The notes beneath the pieces were generated by a model. It was not told the DNA's origin, did no database searches, and worked only from the letters and a program-made list of their open reading frames with translations. A DNA stretch of 64,000 bases from Citricoccus sp. SGAir0253 (GTDB taxonomy: Bacteria > Actinomycetota > Actinomycetes > Actinomycetales > Micrococcaceae): the NCBI RefSeq assembly GCF_005877055.1, contig NZ_CP039424.1, positions 1,674,001 to 1,738,000 on the forward strand, given 5' to 3'. The translations under genes and the position numbers were made by a program. Shown piece after piece: positions 53,048 to 61,968 of this stretch. Positions within the stretch are counted from its first letter, which is position 1, and every line of letters starts with the position of its first letter.

Positions 53048-54394
53048 TCAGGCCCCCATGAAGCCCTGGCCGCACACCCGCAGGGTGGTCCCCGTGGTGC
53101 CGCCGGCGGAGTCGGACACCAGGAAGGCCACGGCCTCCGCGACGTCCTCCGGCCGTCCGCCCTGTGCCAGGGAGTTCAGCCGGCGGCCGGCCTCCCGCCG
53201 GGCGAGGGGCATCCGGGCCGTCATCTCCGTCTCGATTAACCCAGGGGCCACCGCGTTGACCGTCCCCCGGCCCTGGAGCAGGGGCGCCGTGGCGGCGACC
53301 ATCCCCATCACGCCGGCCTTCGAGGCGGCGTAGTTGGCCTGGCCGGCGTTCCCGGCGATGCCGGAGGTGGAGGCCAGGGCGGCGATGCGCAGCGGCCCCG
53401 GCACCACGTCCGGACCGGCGGCCAGCAGCACGCGGTTGATCGCCAGCTGCGCCTCGATGTTGACGGCGATCACGGGGTCCCACTGCCCGGCGTCCATGTT
53501 CGCGAGCTTGCGGTCGCGGGTGATGCCGGCGTTGTGCACCATGATGTCGAGCCGCCCGTGGCGGTCCCGGCAGTGGGCCAGGAGGCGTTCCCCGGCGTCC
53601 GGGGCGGTGATGTCCAGCTGCAGCGCCGTGCCGCGGACCTCGTTGGCCACGTCCGCCAGGGCCTGGCCGGCCGCCGGGACGTCCACCCCGACCACGGTGG
53701 CGCCGTCCCGGTGCAGGGTCCGGGCGATCGCCGCCCCGATGCCGCGGGCCGCCCCGGTGACCACGGCCACCCGGCCGGACAGGGGCTGCGCCCAGTCCCG
53801 GGGCAGCGCGCCCGCCGGCGAGCCCACGGCCAGGAACTGCCCGGAGACGAAGGCGCTGCGGGCCGAGAGCAGGAAGCGCAGGGCGCCCACCGCGCCCGGC
53901 GCCCCGGCGGCGACCTCCTCGCCGAGGACGAGGCCGTTGGCCGTGGCCCCGCGGCGCATCTCGTGGGCCAGCGAGCGGGTGAGCCCCTCGACGCCCTGGC
54001 GGGCCGCCCGGACCGCGGGGTCCGCGGCGGCGGCCGGGTCCCGCAGGACGGTCACCACCCGCGCGCTGGGCCCCAGTTGCCGCTGCACGGAGCCGAGCAC
54101 CAGGGCGGTGGCGGAGAGGTCGGCCGGGGTGGCGACGTCGTCGAAGCACGCGACGACGGCCCCGTACCGGTCGCCGGGGGCCGGGTGGCGCCGCACGTCC
54201 TGGTCCCAGTCCAGCAGGACGGTGGCGGCCGCCTCGGCCACCGGGCCGCGGCCGAGGACGAGGACGGAGCCCTCCACGAGCTCCTGTCCCGGCCGGTACC
54301 GGCGCAGCAGGGCCGGCTGCGGCAGGCCGAGGGAGGCGGCCAGCCTCCGGCCCAGGGGCTGGTTGACGAGGGCGGTGTAGGTATCGGTGCTCAC
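53048..54394 (-). CDS. Large FabG-type 3-oxoacyl-CoA/ACP reductase (FabG4-like)
   Basis: The 448-residue protein is of the high-molecular-weight FabG class. It has an N-terminal flavodoxin-like domain (about 1-195) without a clear cofactor site, then a complete SDR domain. SDR motifs are VAVVTGAARGIGAAIA near 208, HNAGITRDRKLANM, the catalytic Ser in ASTSGIAGNAGQANYAASKAG with YxxxK, and the C-terminal TETMTARMP-like segment. Mycobacterial FabG4 reduces 3-oxoacyl-CoA to the (R)-alcohol with NADH and pairs with HtdX, a MaoC protein, as here. It follows the thiolase gene by 72 bases. Confidence 0.88.
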   Translation of the reverse strand: MSTDTYTALVNQPLGRRLAASLGLPQPALLRRYRPGQELVEGSVLVLGRGPVAEAAATVLLDWDQDVRRHPAPGDRYGAVVACFDDVATPADLSATALVLGSVQRQLGPSARVVTVLRDPAAAADPAVRAARQGVEGLTRSLAHEMRRGATANGLVLGEEVAAGAPGAVGALRFLLSARSAFVSGQFLAVGSPAGALPRDWAQPLSGRVAVVTGAARGIGAAIARTLHRDGATVVGVDVPAAGQALADVANEVRGTALQLDITAPDAGERLLAHCRDRHGRLDIMVHNAGITRDRKLANMDAGQWDPVIAVNIEAQLAINRVLLAAGPDVVPGPLRIAALASTSGIAGNAGQANYAASKAGVMGMVAATAPLLQGRGTVNAVAPGLIETEMTARMPLARREAGRRLNSLAQGGRPEDVAEAVAFLVSDSAGGTTGTTLRVCGQGFMGA

Positions 54395-54466
54395 GGGCGC
54401 GCTGCTCCTGGGCTGTCGGGCTGCTGGGTCGGGCGGGCTGGCGGAACGGGGCGGGGCCGCGGGGGC

Positions 54467-55834
54467 TCAGCGACCGCGGAGGATGGCGACGACGCCCTGG
54501 CCTCCGGCGGCGCACACGGACACGAGCCCGAGCGAGCCCGGCCCCTTCTCGTGCAGCAGCTTCGCCAGGGTGGCCGTGATGCGCCCGCCGGTGGCCGCGA
54601 ACGGGTGTCCCGCCGCGAGGGAGGAACCGGTGACGTTGAGCCGGGACCGGTCGATCGCACCGAGCGGGGCGTCGAGGCCGAGCCGCTCGCGGCAGAACTC
54701 CTCCGACTCCCAGGCCGCGAGCGTGGCCAGCACGGTGCCGGCGAAGGCCTCGTGGACCTCGTAGAAGTCGAAGTCCTGCAGCGCCAGGCCCTGGCGCCGG
54801 AGCAGCCGCGGGGCGGCGTAGGCCGGGGCCATGAGCAGGCCCTCGTCCCCGTCCACGAAGTCGACGGCCGCCGTCTCGTAGTCCACGAACTCGGCCAGCA
54901 CGGGCAGGCCGCGGGCCGCCGCCCACTCCTCCGAGCCGAGCAGCACGGCCGACGCGCCGTCCGTGAGCGGCGTGGAGTTGCCGGCCGTCATGGTCGCCTC
55001 CTCGCCCAGGTCGCGGCCGAAGACGGGCTTGAGCGAGGCCAGCTTCTCGGCCGTGGTGTCCGGACGCAGGTTGTCGTCCCGCGTGAGGGGGCCGAAGGGC
55101 GTGAGCAGGTCGTCGAGGAAGCCCCGGTCGTAGGCCGCGGCCAGGTGGTGGTGGCTGGCCAGGGCCAGGTCGTCCTGGGCCCTGCGCGTGATCCCCCACC
55201 GCTGCGTGGTGCGCGCCTGGTGCTCGCCCATGGACAGTCCGGTCCGGGGCTCCTCGGTGCCCGGGGCCTCGGGCACGAGGTGGCCGGGCCGGAGGCGCAG
55301 GACCGCCCGCAGCCGCTGCTGGAGCGTGCGGGCGCGGTGGAGCTCCATCACCACCGAGCGGGCTGCGTCGTTGATGACCAGCGGGGCGTCCGAGATGCTG
55401 TCCACTCCCCCGCCGATGCCCGAGTCGACCTGTCCGAGGCGGATCTTGTCCGCCAGCGAGCCGATGGCCTCCATGCCGGTGGCGCACGCGACCTGCACCT
55501 CGCGTGCCGGGGTGGCGTGGTCCAGCGCCGTCCCCAGCACGGCCTCGCGCGTGAGGTTGAAGTCGCGGCTGTGCTTGAGCACCGCGCCGGCGGCCACCTC
55601 CCCGAGCCGTTCCCCCTGCAGCCCGAAGCGGGCCACGAGGCCGTCCAGCGCGGCCGTGAGCAGCTCCCGGTTGCCCGCCCGGGCGTAGGCGCCGTGGGAC
55701 CGGGCGAACGGGGTGCGGTTGCCGCCGATCACCAGGGCCGGGCGAACCGGGCCGCCGGCGACCGCGGCCGGGGCGGGTCCGGCGGCGGGGCCGGGGGTGG
55801 GCGCGGGGGCGTTCCGGGGGGTGCTGTCGGTCAT
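54467..55834 (-). CDS. fadI: Acetyl-CoA C-acyltransferase (thiolase)
   Basis: The 455-residue thiolase has the acyl-enzyme Cys in VQVACATGMEAIGS near 120, the VHEAFAGTVLA region near 370, SLAAGHPFAATGGR with its His near 425, and the second Cys in VSVCAAGGQGV near 440. Length and insertions (RLGQVDSGIGGGVDSISDAP) match FadI-type degradative thiolases. It cleaves 3-oxoacyl-CoA to acyl-CoA and acetyl-CoA. The N-terminal 25 residues are a Pro/Ala-rich extension. GAAGGGA precedes ATG 55834. It heads an operon with fabG and maoC and is divergent from the TetR-fadE pair. Confidence 0.85.
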   Translation of the reverse strand: MTDSTPRNAPAPTPGPAAGPAPAAVAGGPVRPALVIGGNRTPFARSHGAYARAGNRELLTAALDGLVARFGLQGERLGEVAAGAVLKHSRDFNLTREAVLGTALDHATPAREVQVACATGMEAIGSLADKIRLGQVDSGIGGGVDSISDAPLVINDAARSVVMELHRARTLQQRLRAVLRLRPGHLVPEAPGTEEPRTGLSMGEHQARTTQRWGITRRAQDDLALASHHHLAAAYDRGFLDDLLTPFGPLTRDDNLRPDTTAEKLASLKPVFGRDLGEEATMTAGNSTPLTDGASAVLLGSEEWAAARGLPVLAEFVDYETAAVDFVDGDEGLLMAPAYAAPRLLRRQGLALQDFDFYEVHEAFAGTVLATLAAWESEEFCRERLGLDAPLGAIDRSRLNVTGSSLAAGHPFAATGGRITATLAKLLHEKGPGSLGLVSVCAAGGQGVVAILRGR

Positions 55835-55896
55835 GGTGGTCCCTTCGGGAGCGGTGGGAGCCGGCCGCGACGGACCGGCGCGGTTGTGACGCGGGT

Positions 55897-55931
55897 TACT
55901 GCGACCCACAGTACCTGATACGCTCGGTATC
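55897..55931. promoter_or_regulatory. Divergent operator: two inverted repeats at the tetR promoter
   Basis: TACTG-N7-CAGTA (55897-55913) and GATAC-N5-GTATC (55917-55931) lie side by side, the second ending at the base before the GTG start. TACGCT (55919-55924), inside the second repeat, is 7 bases before the GTG and so a leaderless -10. On the opposite strand TACTGT overlaps the first repeat and may serve the thiolase operon. A TetR dimer bound here would block both directions. Repeats are seen; binding is inferred. Confidence 0.6.
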
Positions 55932-56741
55932 GTGAACACCAGCATCCGGGGCGTCCGCCGCGGGCGGGCCGCGGCCCCCTCCCACGGCGGCGAGGCCCCC
56001 ACCACCCCGCCACCCGCCGGCCCGCCGGCCTCCCTGGACGGGCGCAGCACCCGATGGGACCGGCACCGCCAGCAGCGCCGGAGCGAACTCATCCGCTCCG
56101 CCCGCCGGGCCGTCCACGACCTCGGCCCGCAGGCCTCCATGGAGGAGATCGCCGCCCACGCGGGCACGTCCAAGAGCGTGTTCTACCGCTACTTCGGGGA
56201 CAAGAACGGCCTGCAGGCCGCCGTCGGCGAGCGGGCCATCGGGTTCATGGAGCGCGAGCTGCTCGCCGCGGCCGCCACCTCGGACCACGCCCTCGAGGGG
56301 CTGCACGCCATGGTCTCGATCTACCTGACGCTCGCCGAGTCGTCCCCGAACGTCTACGCCTTCTCGACGCGGCTGCCCCCGGAGGCCGCCGAGGCCGGCG
56401 GTGGTGCCGCGCCCGGTGGGCAGCCGGCCGCCATGGCGGGGTTCTTCGAGCGGATCGCCGCCGTGATGGACGTGCACTTCCGCGACTACCTGCGCCAGCA
56501 GGGCCGCGAGCCCTCGCCGACCTCCCCCACGTGGTACTGGCCGCGCGCCGCGATCGGCATGGTGCGTTCCGCCGGCGAGACCTGGCTGGCCACCCCGGCG
56601 GCCGAGCGCCCCCCGGCGGACCGCCTGGCCCGGACCCTCACCGCCTGGCTGACGACCGGACTGGCCGGCACGTACCCGGCACCCTCCCCGCCCGCGGCGG
56701 CGGAACCCGCCGCCCCGACCGATCGACAGGACCTGCCATGA
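55932..56741 (+). CDS. TetR/AcrR-family regulator of the beta-oxidation module
   Basis: The 269-residue protein has a disordered Pro-rich N-terminus (about 40 residues) and a TetR DNA-binding domain at 45-100 (RSELIRSARRAVHDLGP then MEEIAAHAGTSKSVFYRYFGDKNGL). A helical ligand domain follows, with an SSPNVYAFSTRLPP segment. Ligand unknown; acyl-CoA is likely from context. The start GTG 55932 follows a TACGCT box by 7 bases and overlaps an inverted repeat, suggesting autorepression. Its stop overlaps the fadE ATG (ATGA), so regulator and enzyme are co-translated. Confidence 0.87.
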   Translation: MNTSIRGVRRGRAAAPSHGGEAPTTPPPAGPPASLDGRSTRWDRHRQQRRSELIRSARRAVHDLGPQASMEEIAAHAGTSKSVFYRYFGDKNGLQAAVGERAIGFMERELLAAAATSDHALEGLHAMVSIYLTLAESSPNVYAFSTRLPPEAAEAGGGAAPGGQPAAMAGFFERIAAVMDVHFRDYLRQQGREPSPTSPTWYWPRAAIGMVRSAGETWLATPAAERPPADRLARTLTAWLTTGLAGTYPAPSPPAAAEPAAPTDRQDLP

Positions 56742-58921
56742 GCACCACCTCCGCCTCCTCCGCCCGACCCGGCACGCCCGTGCCGGACGCGACCGGGCCC
56801 GACGCCGCCGTCGACCACGCCGCCGCCACGGCCCCGGACGGGACCGCGTCCCCCGCGGGCCGGACGCCCGCGGCGCCCTCGAGCGCCGCCACCCCGGCCG
56901 AGCCGGGCGGACTGGACACGGACCGCCTGCAGGAGCTGCTGCTGGGGCGCTGGGCCGCCGTCCGGCGCGAGGCGCGCGAGAACGTCAAGGACCCGGCCCT
57001 GCACCGCATCGAGGGCCTGTCCCTCGCCGAGCACCGCGACCGCGTGCTGGGTCAGTTGCAGCTGCTCGTGGACCTCGGCGCGGTGCAGCGGGCCTATCCC
57101 GCGGCCCTGGGCGGGGCCGACGACCACGGGGGCAACATCGCCGCCTTCGTGGAGCTGGTCACCGCCGATCCCTCCCTGCAGATCAAGTCCGGTGTCCAGT
57201 GGGGCCTGTTCGGGGCCGCGATCCTGCACCTGGGCACCCGCCGCCACCACGAGGCCTGGCTGCCGCAGGCGATGAGCCTCGAGCTGCCCGGCGTGTTCGC
57301 CATGACGGAGATCGGCCACGGCTCGGACGTGGCCTCGCTCGGCACCACCGCCACCTACGTCCCGGAGACGGACGAGTTCGAGATCCACACGCCGTTCAAG
57401 GCCGCGTGGAAGGACTACCTCGGCAACGCCGCCCTGCACGGCCGGGCGGCCGTGGTGTTCGCCCAGCTCATCACGCGCGGCGTCAACCACGGGGTGCACG
57501 CCTTCTTCGTCCCGCTGCGGGACGCCACCGGGGCCTTCCTGCCCGGCGTGGGCGGGGAGGACGACGGGCTCAAGGGCGGGCTCAACGGCATCGACAACGG
57601 CCGGTTGCACTTCGACCACGTGCGCGTGCCCCGGACCCACCTGCTGGACCGGTACGGCAGCGTGGACGCGGAGGGTGCCTACTCCTCCCCCATCGACTCC
57701 CCCGGGCGCCGCTTCTTCACCATGATCGGCACCCTCGTCCAGGGCCGCGTCTCGCTGGCCCTGTCCGGGGCCGCCGCCTCGGCGCTGGCGCTGAAGGGCG
57801 CGATCACCTACGGCAACGAGCGCCGCCAGTTCAACGCGTCCTCGGAGACGCACGAGGAGGTGCTGCTGGACTACCAACTGCACCAGCGGCGGCTGATCGA
57901 CCGGCTGGCGCGGACCTATGCCGACGCCCTCGCCGCCAACGAGCTGCTGGAGAAGTTCGACGCCGTCTTCTCCGGGGAGGCGGACACGGACGACGACCGG
58001 CAGGAGCTGGAGACCCTCGCCGCGGCCATCAAGCCGCTCGCGACGTGGAACGCCCTCGACACCCTGCAGGAGTGCCGGGAGGCGTGCGGCGGCGCCGGGT
58101 TCATGGCGCGGAACCGGTTCACCTCGCTGCGCGCGGACCTGGACGTGTTCGTCACCTTCGAGGGGGACAACAACGTCCTGCTCCAGCTCGTGGGCAAGCG
58201 GCTGCTCGCGGACTACTCCCGGGAGCTCTCCGGCTTCTCGGTGGGCGCGCTCTCGCGGTTCGTGGTCGCCCACGCCACGAACGCCGTGGTCCACCGCTCC
58301 GGGCTGCGCCGCGTGGCCCAGTCGGTCCACGACGCCGGTTCCGAGCGCAAGAGCGCCAACTGGTTCAAGGAGACGGACGTGCAGCGGGCCCTGCTCGAGG
58401 ACCGGGTGCGCACCAAGACCGGCGCGGTGGCCCAGGCCCTGCTGCCGGTGGCCCGCAGGTCCCGTGCCGAGCAGGCGGCCACGTTCAACCGCCACCAGAC
58501 CGAGCTGATCGACGCCGCGCGCAACCACGCCGAGCTGCTGGAGTGGGAGGCGTTCACCCGGGCGCTGGAGTCGGTGGAGGACCCGCACACCCGCCAGGTC
58601 CTGACGTGGCTGCGCGACCTCTTCGCGCTGCGCGTGATCGAGGACGACCTCGGGTGGTTCCTGGAGAACGGCCGGATCTCCCCCCAGCGGGCCCGGACCC
58701 TGCGGCAGTACATCAACCGGCTGGCCTACCGCCTGCGCCCGCACGCCCAGGACCTCGTGGACGCCTGGGGCTACGAGCCGGAGCACGTCCGGATGGACGT
58801 GGCCACCGGCGAGGAGGCGCGGCGGCAGACGGAGGCCGCCGAGTACCACCGGAGGCAGCGGGCCAGCGGGGACGCGCCGGTGCCCGAGCGCTCGCTCCGC
58901 ACCGCGTCCCCGCGGCGCTGA
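56738..58921 (+). CDS. Acyl-CoA dehydrogenase/oxidase-type enzyme (FadE/ACOX-like)
   Basis: The 727-residue protein has a disordered Ala/Pro/Thr-rich start (about 65 residues) and an acyl-CoA dehydrogenase/oxidase core. Core motifs are GVFAMTEIGHGSDVASLGTTATY and PFKAAWKDYLGNAALHGRAAVV, then RFFTMIGTLVQGRVSLA, YGNERRQFNA, ECREACGGAGFMARNRFTSLR, and FVTFEGDNNVLLQLVGKRLL, in which the Glu is the expected catalytic base. The long C-terminal helical part is that of peroxisomal-type acyl-CoA oxidases. It introduces the first double bond of beta-oxidation; whether electrons go to oxygen or to ETF cannot be told. ATGA overlap with tetR. Confidence 0.87.
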   Translation: MSTTSASSARPGTPVPDATGPDAAVDHAAATAPDGTASPAGRTPAAPSSAATPAEPGGLDTDRLQELLLGRWAAVRREARENVKDPALHRIEGLSLAEHRDRVLGQLQLLVDLGAVQRAYPAALGGADDHGGNIAAFVELVTADPSLQIKSGVQWGLFGAAILHLGTRRHHEAWLPQAMSLELPGVFAMTEIGHGSDVASLGTTATYVPETDEFEIHTPFKAAWKDYLGNAALHGRAAVVFAQLITRGVNHGVHAFFVPLRDATGAFLPGVGGEDDGLKGGLNGIDNGRLHFDHVRVPRTHLLDRYGSVDAEGAYSSPIDSPGRRFFTMIGTLVQGRVSLALSGAAASALALKGAITYGNERRQFNASSETHEEVLLDYQLHQRRLIDRLARTYADALAANELLEKFDAVFSGEADTDDDRQELETLAAAIKPLATWNALDTLQECREACGGAGFMARNRFTSLRADLDVFVTFEGDNNVLLQLVGKRLLADYSRELSGFSVGALSRFVVAHATNAVVHRSGLRRVAQSVHDAGSERKSANWFKETDVQRALLEDRVRTKTGAVAQALLPVARRSRAEQAATFNRHQTELIDAARNHAELLEWEAFTRALESVEDPHTRQVLTWLRDLFALRVIEDDLGWFLENGRISPQRARTLRQYINRLAYRLRPHAQDLVDAWGYEPEHVRMDVATGEEARRQTEAAEYHRRQRASGDAPVPERSLRTASPRR

Positions 58922-58984
58922 GCCGCACCCCCGCCGGGTGACGGGCGCCCGGCACCGGGGTCGATCCCGTCCCCACCGATCCCC

Positions 58985-58990
58985 TAGGGT
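58985..58990 (+). promoter_or_regulatory. -10 box for the double GT2 gene
   Basis: TAGGGT lies 42 bases before the ATG at 59032; the leader contains CAGGGGGAA as a ribosome site. The rest of the 110-base gap shows no strong terminator for fadE. Confidence 0.45.
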
Positions 58991-59031
58991 CGGAGGGAGC
59001 ACGGGACCGTCCACGACAGGGGGAACGCACG

Positions 59032-60879
59032 ATGGCGACGACCACGCAGGACACCACGCCGGACACCACGCCGCCCGCGGGACCCGGCCGGGATCCCGGC
59101 CGTCCGGGACGGACGACCGTGGTGATCGCCACGCGCAACCGGCGCGAGGAGCTGCTCGCGAACCTGGGCCGGCACGAGGCGCCCGTGATCGTGGTGGACA
59201 ACGCCTCCACGGACGGCACGGCCGAGGCCGTCGAGGCCGCCCACCCGGAGGTCCGCGTGGTGCGGCTGCGGCGCAACCGCGGGGCGGTGGCCCGCACGGT
59301 GGGCGCCCGCCTGGCGGACACCGAGTTCGTCGCCTTCGCCGACGACGACTCGTGGTGGGCACCCGGCTCCCTCGCGGCCGCCGAGCGGGTCTTCGACGAC
59401 CACCCGGGAATCGGCCTGCTCGCCGCCTCCATCGCCGTGGGCGCCGAGGAGCGGCCCGACCCGATCAACGCGGTGCTCGCGGAGTCCTCGCTGGGTCGCT
59501 CGGCCACCGGGGCGGGGACGAGGCTGCTGGGCTTCGTCGCGTGCGCCGCCGTCGTGCGCCGGCAGGCCTTCCTCGCCGTCGGCGGCTTCGACCCGGTGGT
59601 CCGCTTCCCCGGCGAGGAGGAGCGCCTGGCCCTGGACCTGGCGGACGCCGGCTGGGAGCTCGTGCACGCGACCGGGCTGTGGGTGCACCACCACCCCTCC
59701 CCGCAGCGCGAGCCCGGCGAGACCCGACAACGGGAGCTGGTGCGCAGCGGGCTGCTGACCACGCTGCTGCGCCGGGACTGGGACGACGTCGGGCAGCGCG
59801 TGCGCTCGGCCTGGGCGTCCGGGCCGCGCGGCCGACGCGCCCTGGCCGGCGCCCTGCCCCGGGTCCCGGCGGCGCTGGCCGCCCGCAGGGTCGTCTCCGA
59901 GCGGCTGCAGCGCGACCTCGACCGGCTCCGGGGCGAGACCGTGGTGGACGTCCCGGCCGGCGCGCCGGGGGCGACGGCGGACGACCGGGTCTCGGTCGTG
60001 ATGATCACCCACGACCGCCGGCCCGAGGCACTGCGCGCGATCGAGCGCGTGCTGGCCCTGCCCGAGCGCCCGGCGCTCTACGTGGTGGACAACGGCTCCA
60101 CCGACGGCACGGCCCAGGCGGTCCGGGAACGGTTCGGCGCCGAGCCACGGCTCACCCTCGTGACCAGCCGCCGCAACCTCGGCGCGGTGGGGCGCAACGT
60201 GGGCGTGGACCTGGTGCCGACCGAGTTCGTGGCCTTCTGCGACGACGACACGTGGTGGGAGCCGGGCGCCCTGCGGGCGGCCGTGGACGCCCTGTCCGCC
60301 CATCCCCGCCTCGGCGTGGTGACGGCCCGGATCCTCGTGGAGCCGGGCGCCCGGGAGGACCCGATCAACGACGAGCTGCTGCACTCCCCCGTGCGGGGCC
60401 CGGACTGGTTGCCGGGTCCGGCCCTCGGCAGCTTCCTGGCCGGGGCCTCCGTGCTGCGCACCGAGGCCTTCCGCGAGGTCGGCGGGTTCAGCCGCCGGCT
60501 GTGGCTCGGCGGCGAGGAGGAGCTGATGGCCGCCGACCTCGCGGCGGCGGGCTGGGAGCTGTGCCACCTGCCGGACGTGGTGGTCCACCACCAGGCCTCG
60601 ACGTCCCGGGACCCCCACCTGCGCCGCCGCCACGGGCTGCGCAACACCCTGTGGTTCACGTGGCTGCGCCGGCCACTGCCCACGGCCCTGCGCCGCAGCT
60701 GGCACGTGCTCTCGGGCGCCCCGCACGACCGGGTCACCGCCGCGGCCGTCGGGGACGCCCTGCGCGGCGCCGCCTGGGTCGCCCGGGAACGGCGCGTGCT
60801 GCCGGAGCACGTGGAGGAGCGCTTCCTCGCCCTCGAGGAGTCCCAGCGCACGAGCGCCGCCCGCCAGTACGTCAGCTGA
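59032..60879 (+). CDS. Tandem double family-2 glycosyltransferase
   Basis: The 615-residue soluble protein holds two GT2 domains in one chain. The first (about 27-250) has TTVVIATRNRREELL, VVDNASTDGTAEAV, FADDDSWWAPGSL and FPGEEERLALDLADAGWELVH. The second (about 322-560) repeats each element: VSVVMITHDRRPEAL, VVDNGSTDGTAQAV, FCDDDTWWEPGAL and LGGEEELMAADLAAAGWELCH. The DDD metal site and the ED-like catalytic EE are intact in both, so both may be active. Internal duplication is evident. No membrane helices. Sugar donor unknown. It converges on a surface-glycan gene cluster. Confidence 0.85.
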   Translation: MATTTQDTTPDTTPPAGPGRDPGRPGRTTVVIATRNRREELLANLGRHEAPVIVVDNASTDGTAEAVEAAHPEVRVVRLRRNRGAVARTVGARLADTEFVAFADDDSWWAPGSLAAAERVFDDHPGIGLLAASIAVGAEERPDPINAVLAESSLGRSATGAGTRLLGFVACAAVVRRQAFLAVGGFDPVVRFPGEEERLALDLADAGWELVHATGLWVHHHPSPQREPGETRQRELVRSGLLTTLLRRDWDDVGQRVRSAWASGPRGRRALAGALPRVPAALAARRVVSERLQRDLDRLRGETVVDVPAGAPGATADDRVSVVMITHDRRPEALRAIERVLALPERPALYVVDNGSTDGTAQAVRERFGAEPRLTLVTSRRNLGAVGRNVGVDLVPTEFVAFCDDDTWWEPGALRAAVDALSAHPRLGVVTARILVEPGAREDPINDELLHSPVRGPDWLPGPALGSFLAGASVLRTEAFREVGGFSRRLWLGGEEELMAADLAAAGWELCHLPDVVVHHQASTSRDPHLRRRHGLRNTLWFTWLRRPLPTALRRSWHVLSGAPHDRVTAAAVGDALRGAAWVARERRVLPEHVEERFLALEESQRTSAARQYVS

Positions 60880-60948
60880 CGCACCCGCGGGCGGCGCCCG
60901 GGCCCCCTGCGCACGGCGCCGGGGCCGGCGGCCCGGCGTCCCGGCGGC

Positions 60949-61968
60949 TCAGCCCAGGCCGGGGCCGACGAGGTCCTCGCGCTCCACGGCGGTGCGGAAC
61001 CACTCCACCGTCCGGGCCAGTCCCTCGGTCCACGGCACCTCGGGCTGCCAGCCCAGGGCCGCGCGGGCCTGCGCGGTGTCCGGCTGGCGCACGGTGGGGT
61101 CGTCCACCGGCCGGTCGATGAACTCGATGGGCGCGTCCGAGCCCGTGGCCGCCAGCACGTCCCGGGCGATCTGCAGGACGGAGAGCTCGTGCGGGTTCCC
61201 GATGTTCATCGGCCCCGTCTCGTCGCTCCAGGCCAGTGCGAGGATGCCCCGCACGAGGTCCGAGACGAAGCACACGGAGCGGGTCTGGCTGCCGTCCCCC
61301 GTGACCGTCAGCGGCTCCCCCGCCAGTGCCTGGCGGATGAAGGTCGGGATGGCCCGGCCGTCGCGCGGGCGCATCCGCGGCCCGTAGGTGTTGAAGATGC
61401 GCACGATCGCGGTGTCCACCTCGTGCTGGCCGCGGTAGGCCACCGTGAGCGCCTCGGCGAAGCGCTTGGCCTCGTCGTAGACGCCGCGCGGGCCGACCGG
61501 GTTGACGTGTCCCCAGTAGTGCTCCGGCTGCGGGTGGACCTGCGGGTCCCCGTACACCTCCGAGGTGGACGCCAGCAGGAAGCGCGCCCCCTTCTCCTTG
61601 GCGAGCCCGAGCGCGTGCAGGGTGCCGATCGAGCCCACCTTCAGGGTGTGGATCGGCAGGTTGAGGTAGTCGATCGGCGAGGCCGGGGAGGCGAAGTGCA
61701 GCACGAGGTCCACGTCCCCGGGCACGTGCAGGTAGTCGGTGACGTCGCACTGCACGAGCCGGAAACCGGGGTCCCCGATGAGGTGCTCGATGTTCACGGC
61801 CGAGCCGGTGAGGAAGTTGTCCAGGCACACGACCTCGACCTCGCGGCGGCGCAGCTCGGTGCACAGGTGGCTGCCGAGGAAGCCGGCGCCGCCCGTGACG
61901 ACGGCCCGCCGGATGGTCCTCGCGGAATGCTGGGGGGCGGCCTGCGCCCGGTGGTCCTCAGGATGCAC
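60949..61968 (-). CDS. UDP-glucuronate decarboxylase-like SDR epimerase/dehydratase
   Basis: The 339-residue extended SDR has the NAD motif [14 protein letters not shown], then [15 protein letters not shown] and [13 protein letters not shown]. The catalytic STSEVYGDP is followed by YDEAKRFAE (YxxxK). These segments are typical of UXS-type UDP-glucuronate decarboxylases (UDP-xylose synthase) and of related dTDP-glucose dehydratases; the ASPASPIDY segment favours UXS. It makes a nucleotide sugar for surface glycan. The start GTG 61968 has GGAAGGA 7 bases before it and overlaps the GT9 stop by 11 bases, so the genes are coupled. Confidence 0.85.
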   Translation of the reverse strand: MHPEDHRAQAAPQHSARTIRRAVVTGGAGFLGSHLCTELRRREVEVVCLDNFLTGSAVNIEHLIGDPGFRLVQCDVTDYLHVPGDVDLVLHFASPASPIDYLNLPIHTLKVGSIGTLHALGLAKEKGARFLLASTSEVYGDPQVHPQPEHYWGHVNPVGPRGVYDEAKRFAEALTVAYRGQHEVDTAIVRIFNTYGPRMRPRDGRAIPTFIRQALAGEPLTVTGDGSQTRSVCFVSDLVRGILALAWSDETGPMNIGNPHELSVLQIARDVLAATGSDAPIEFIDRPVDDPTVRQPDTAQARAALGWQPEVPWTEGLARTVEWFRTAVEREDLVGPGLG

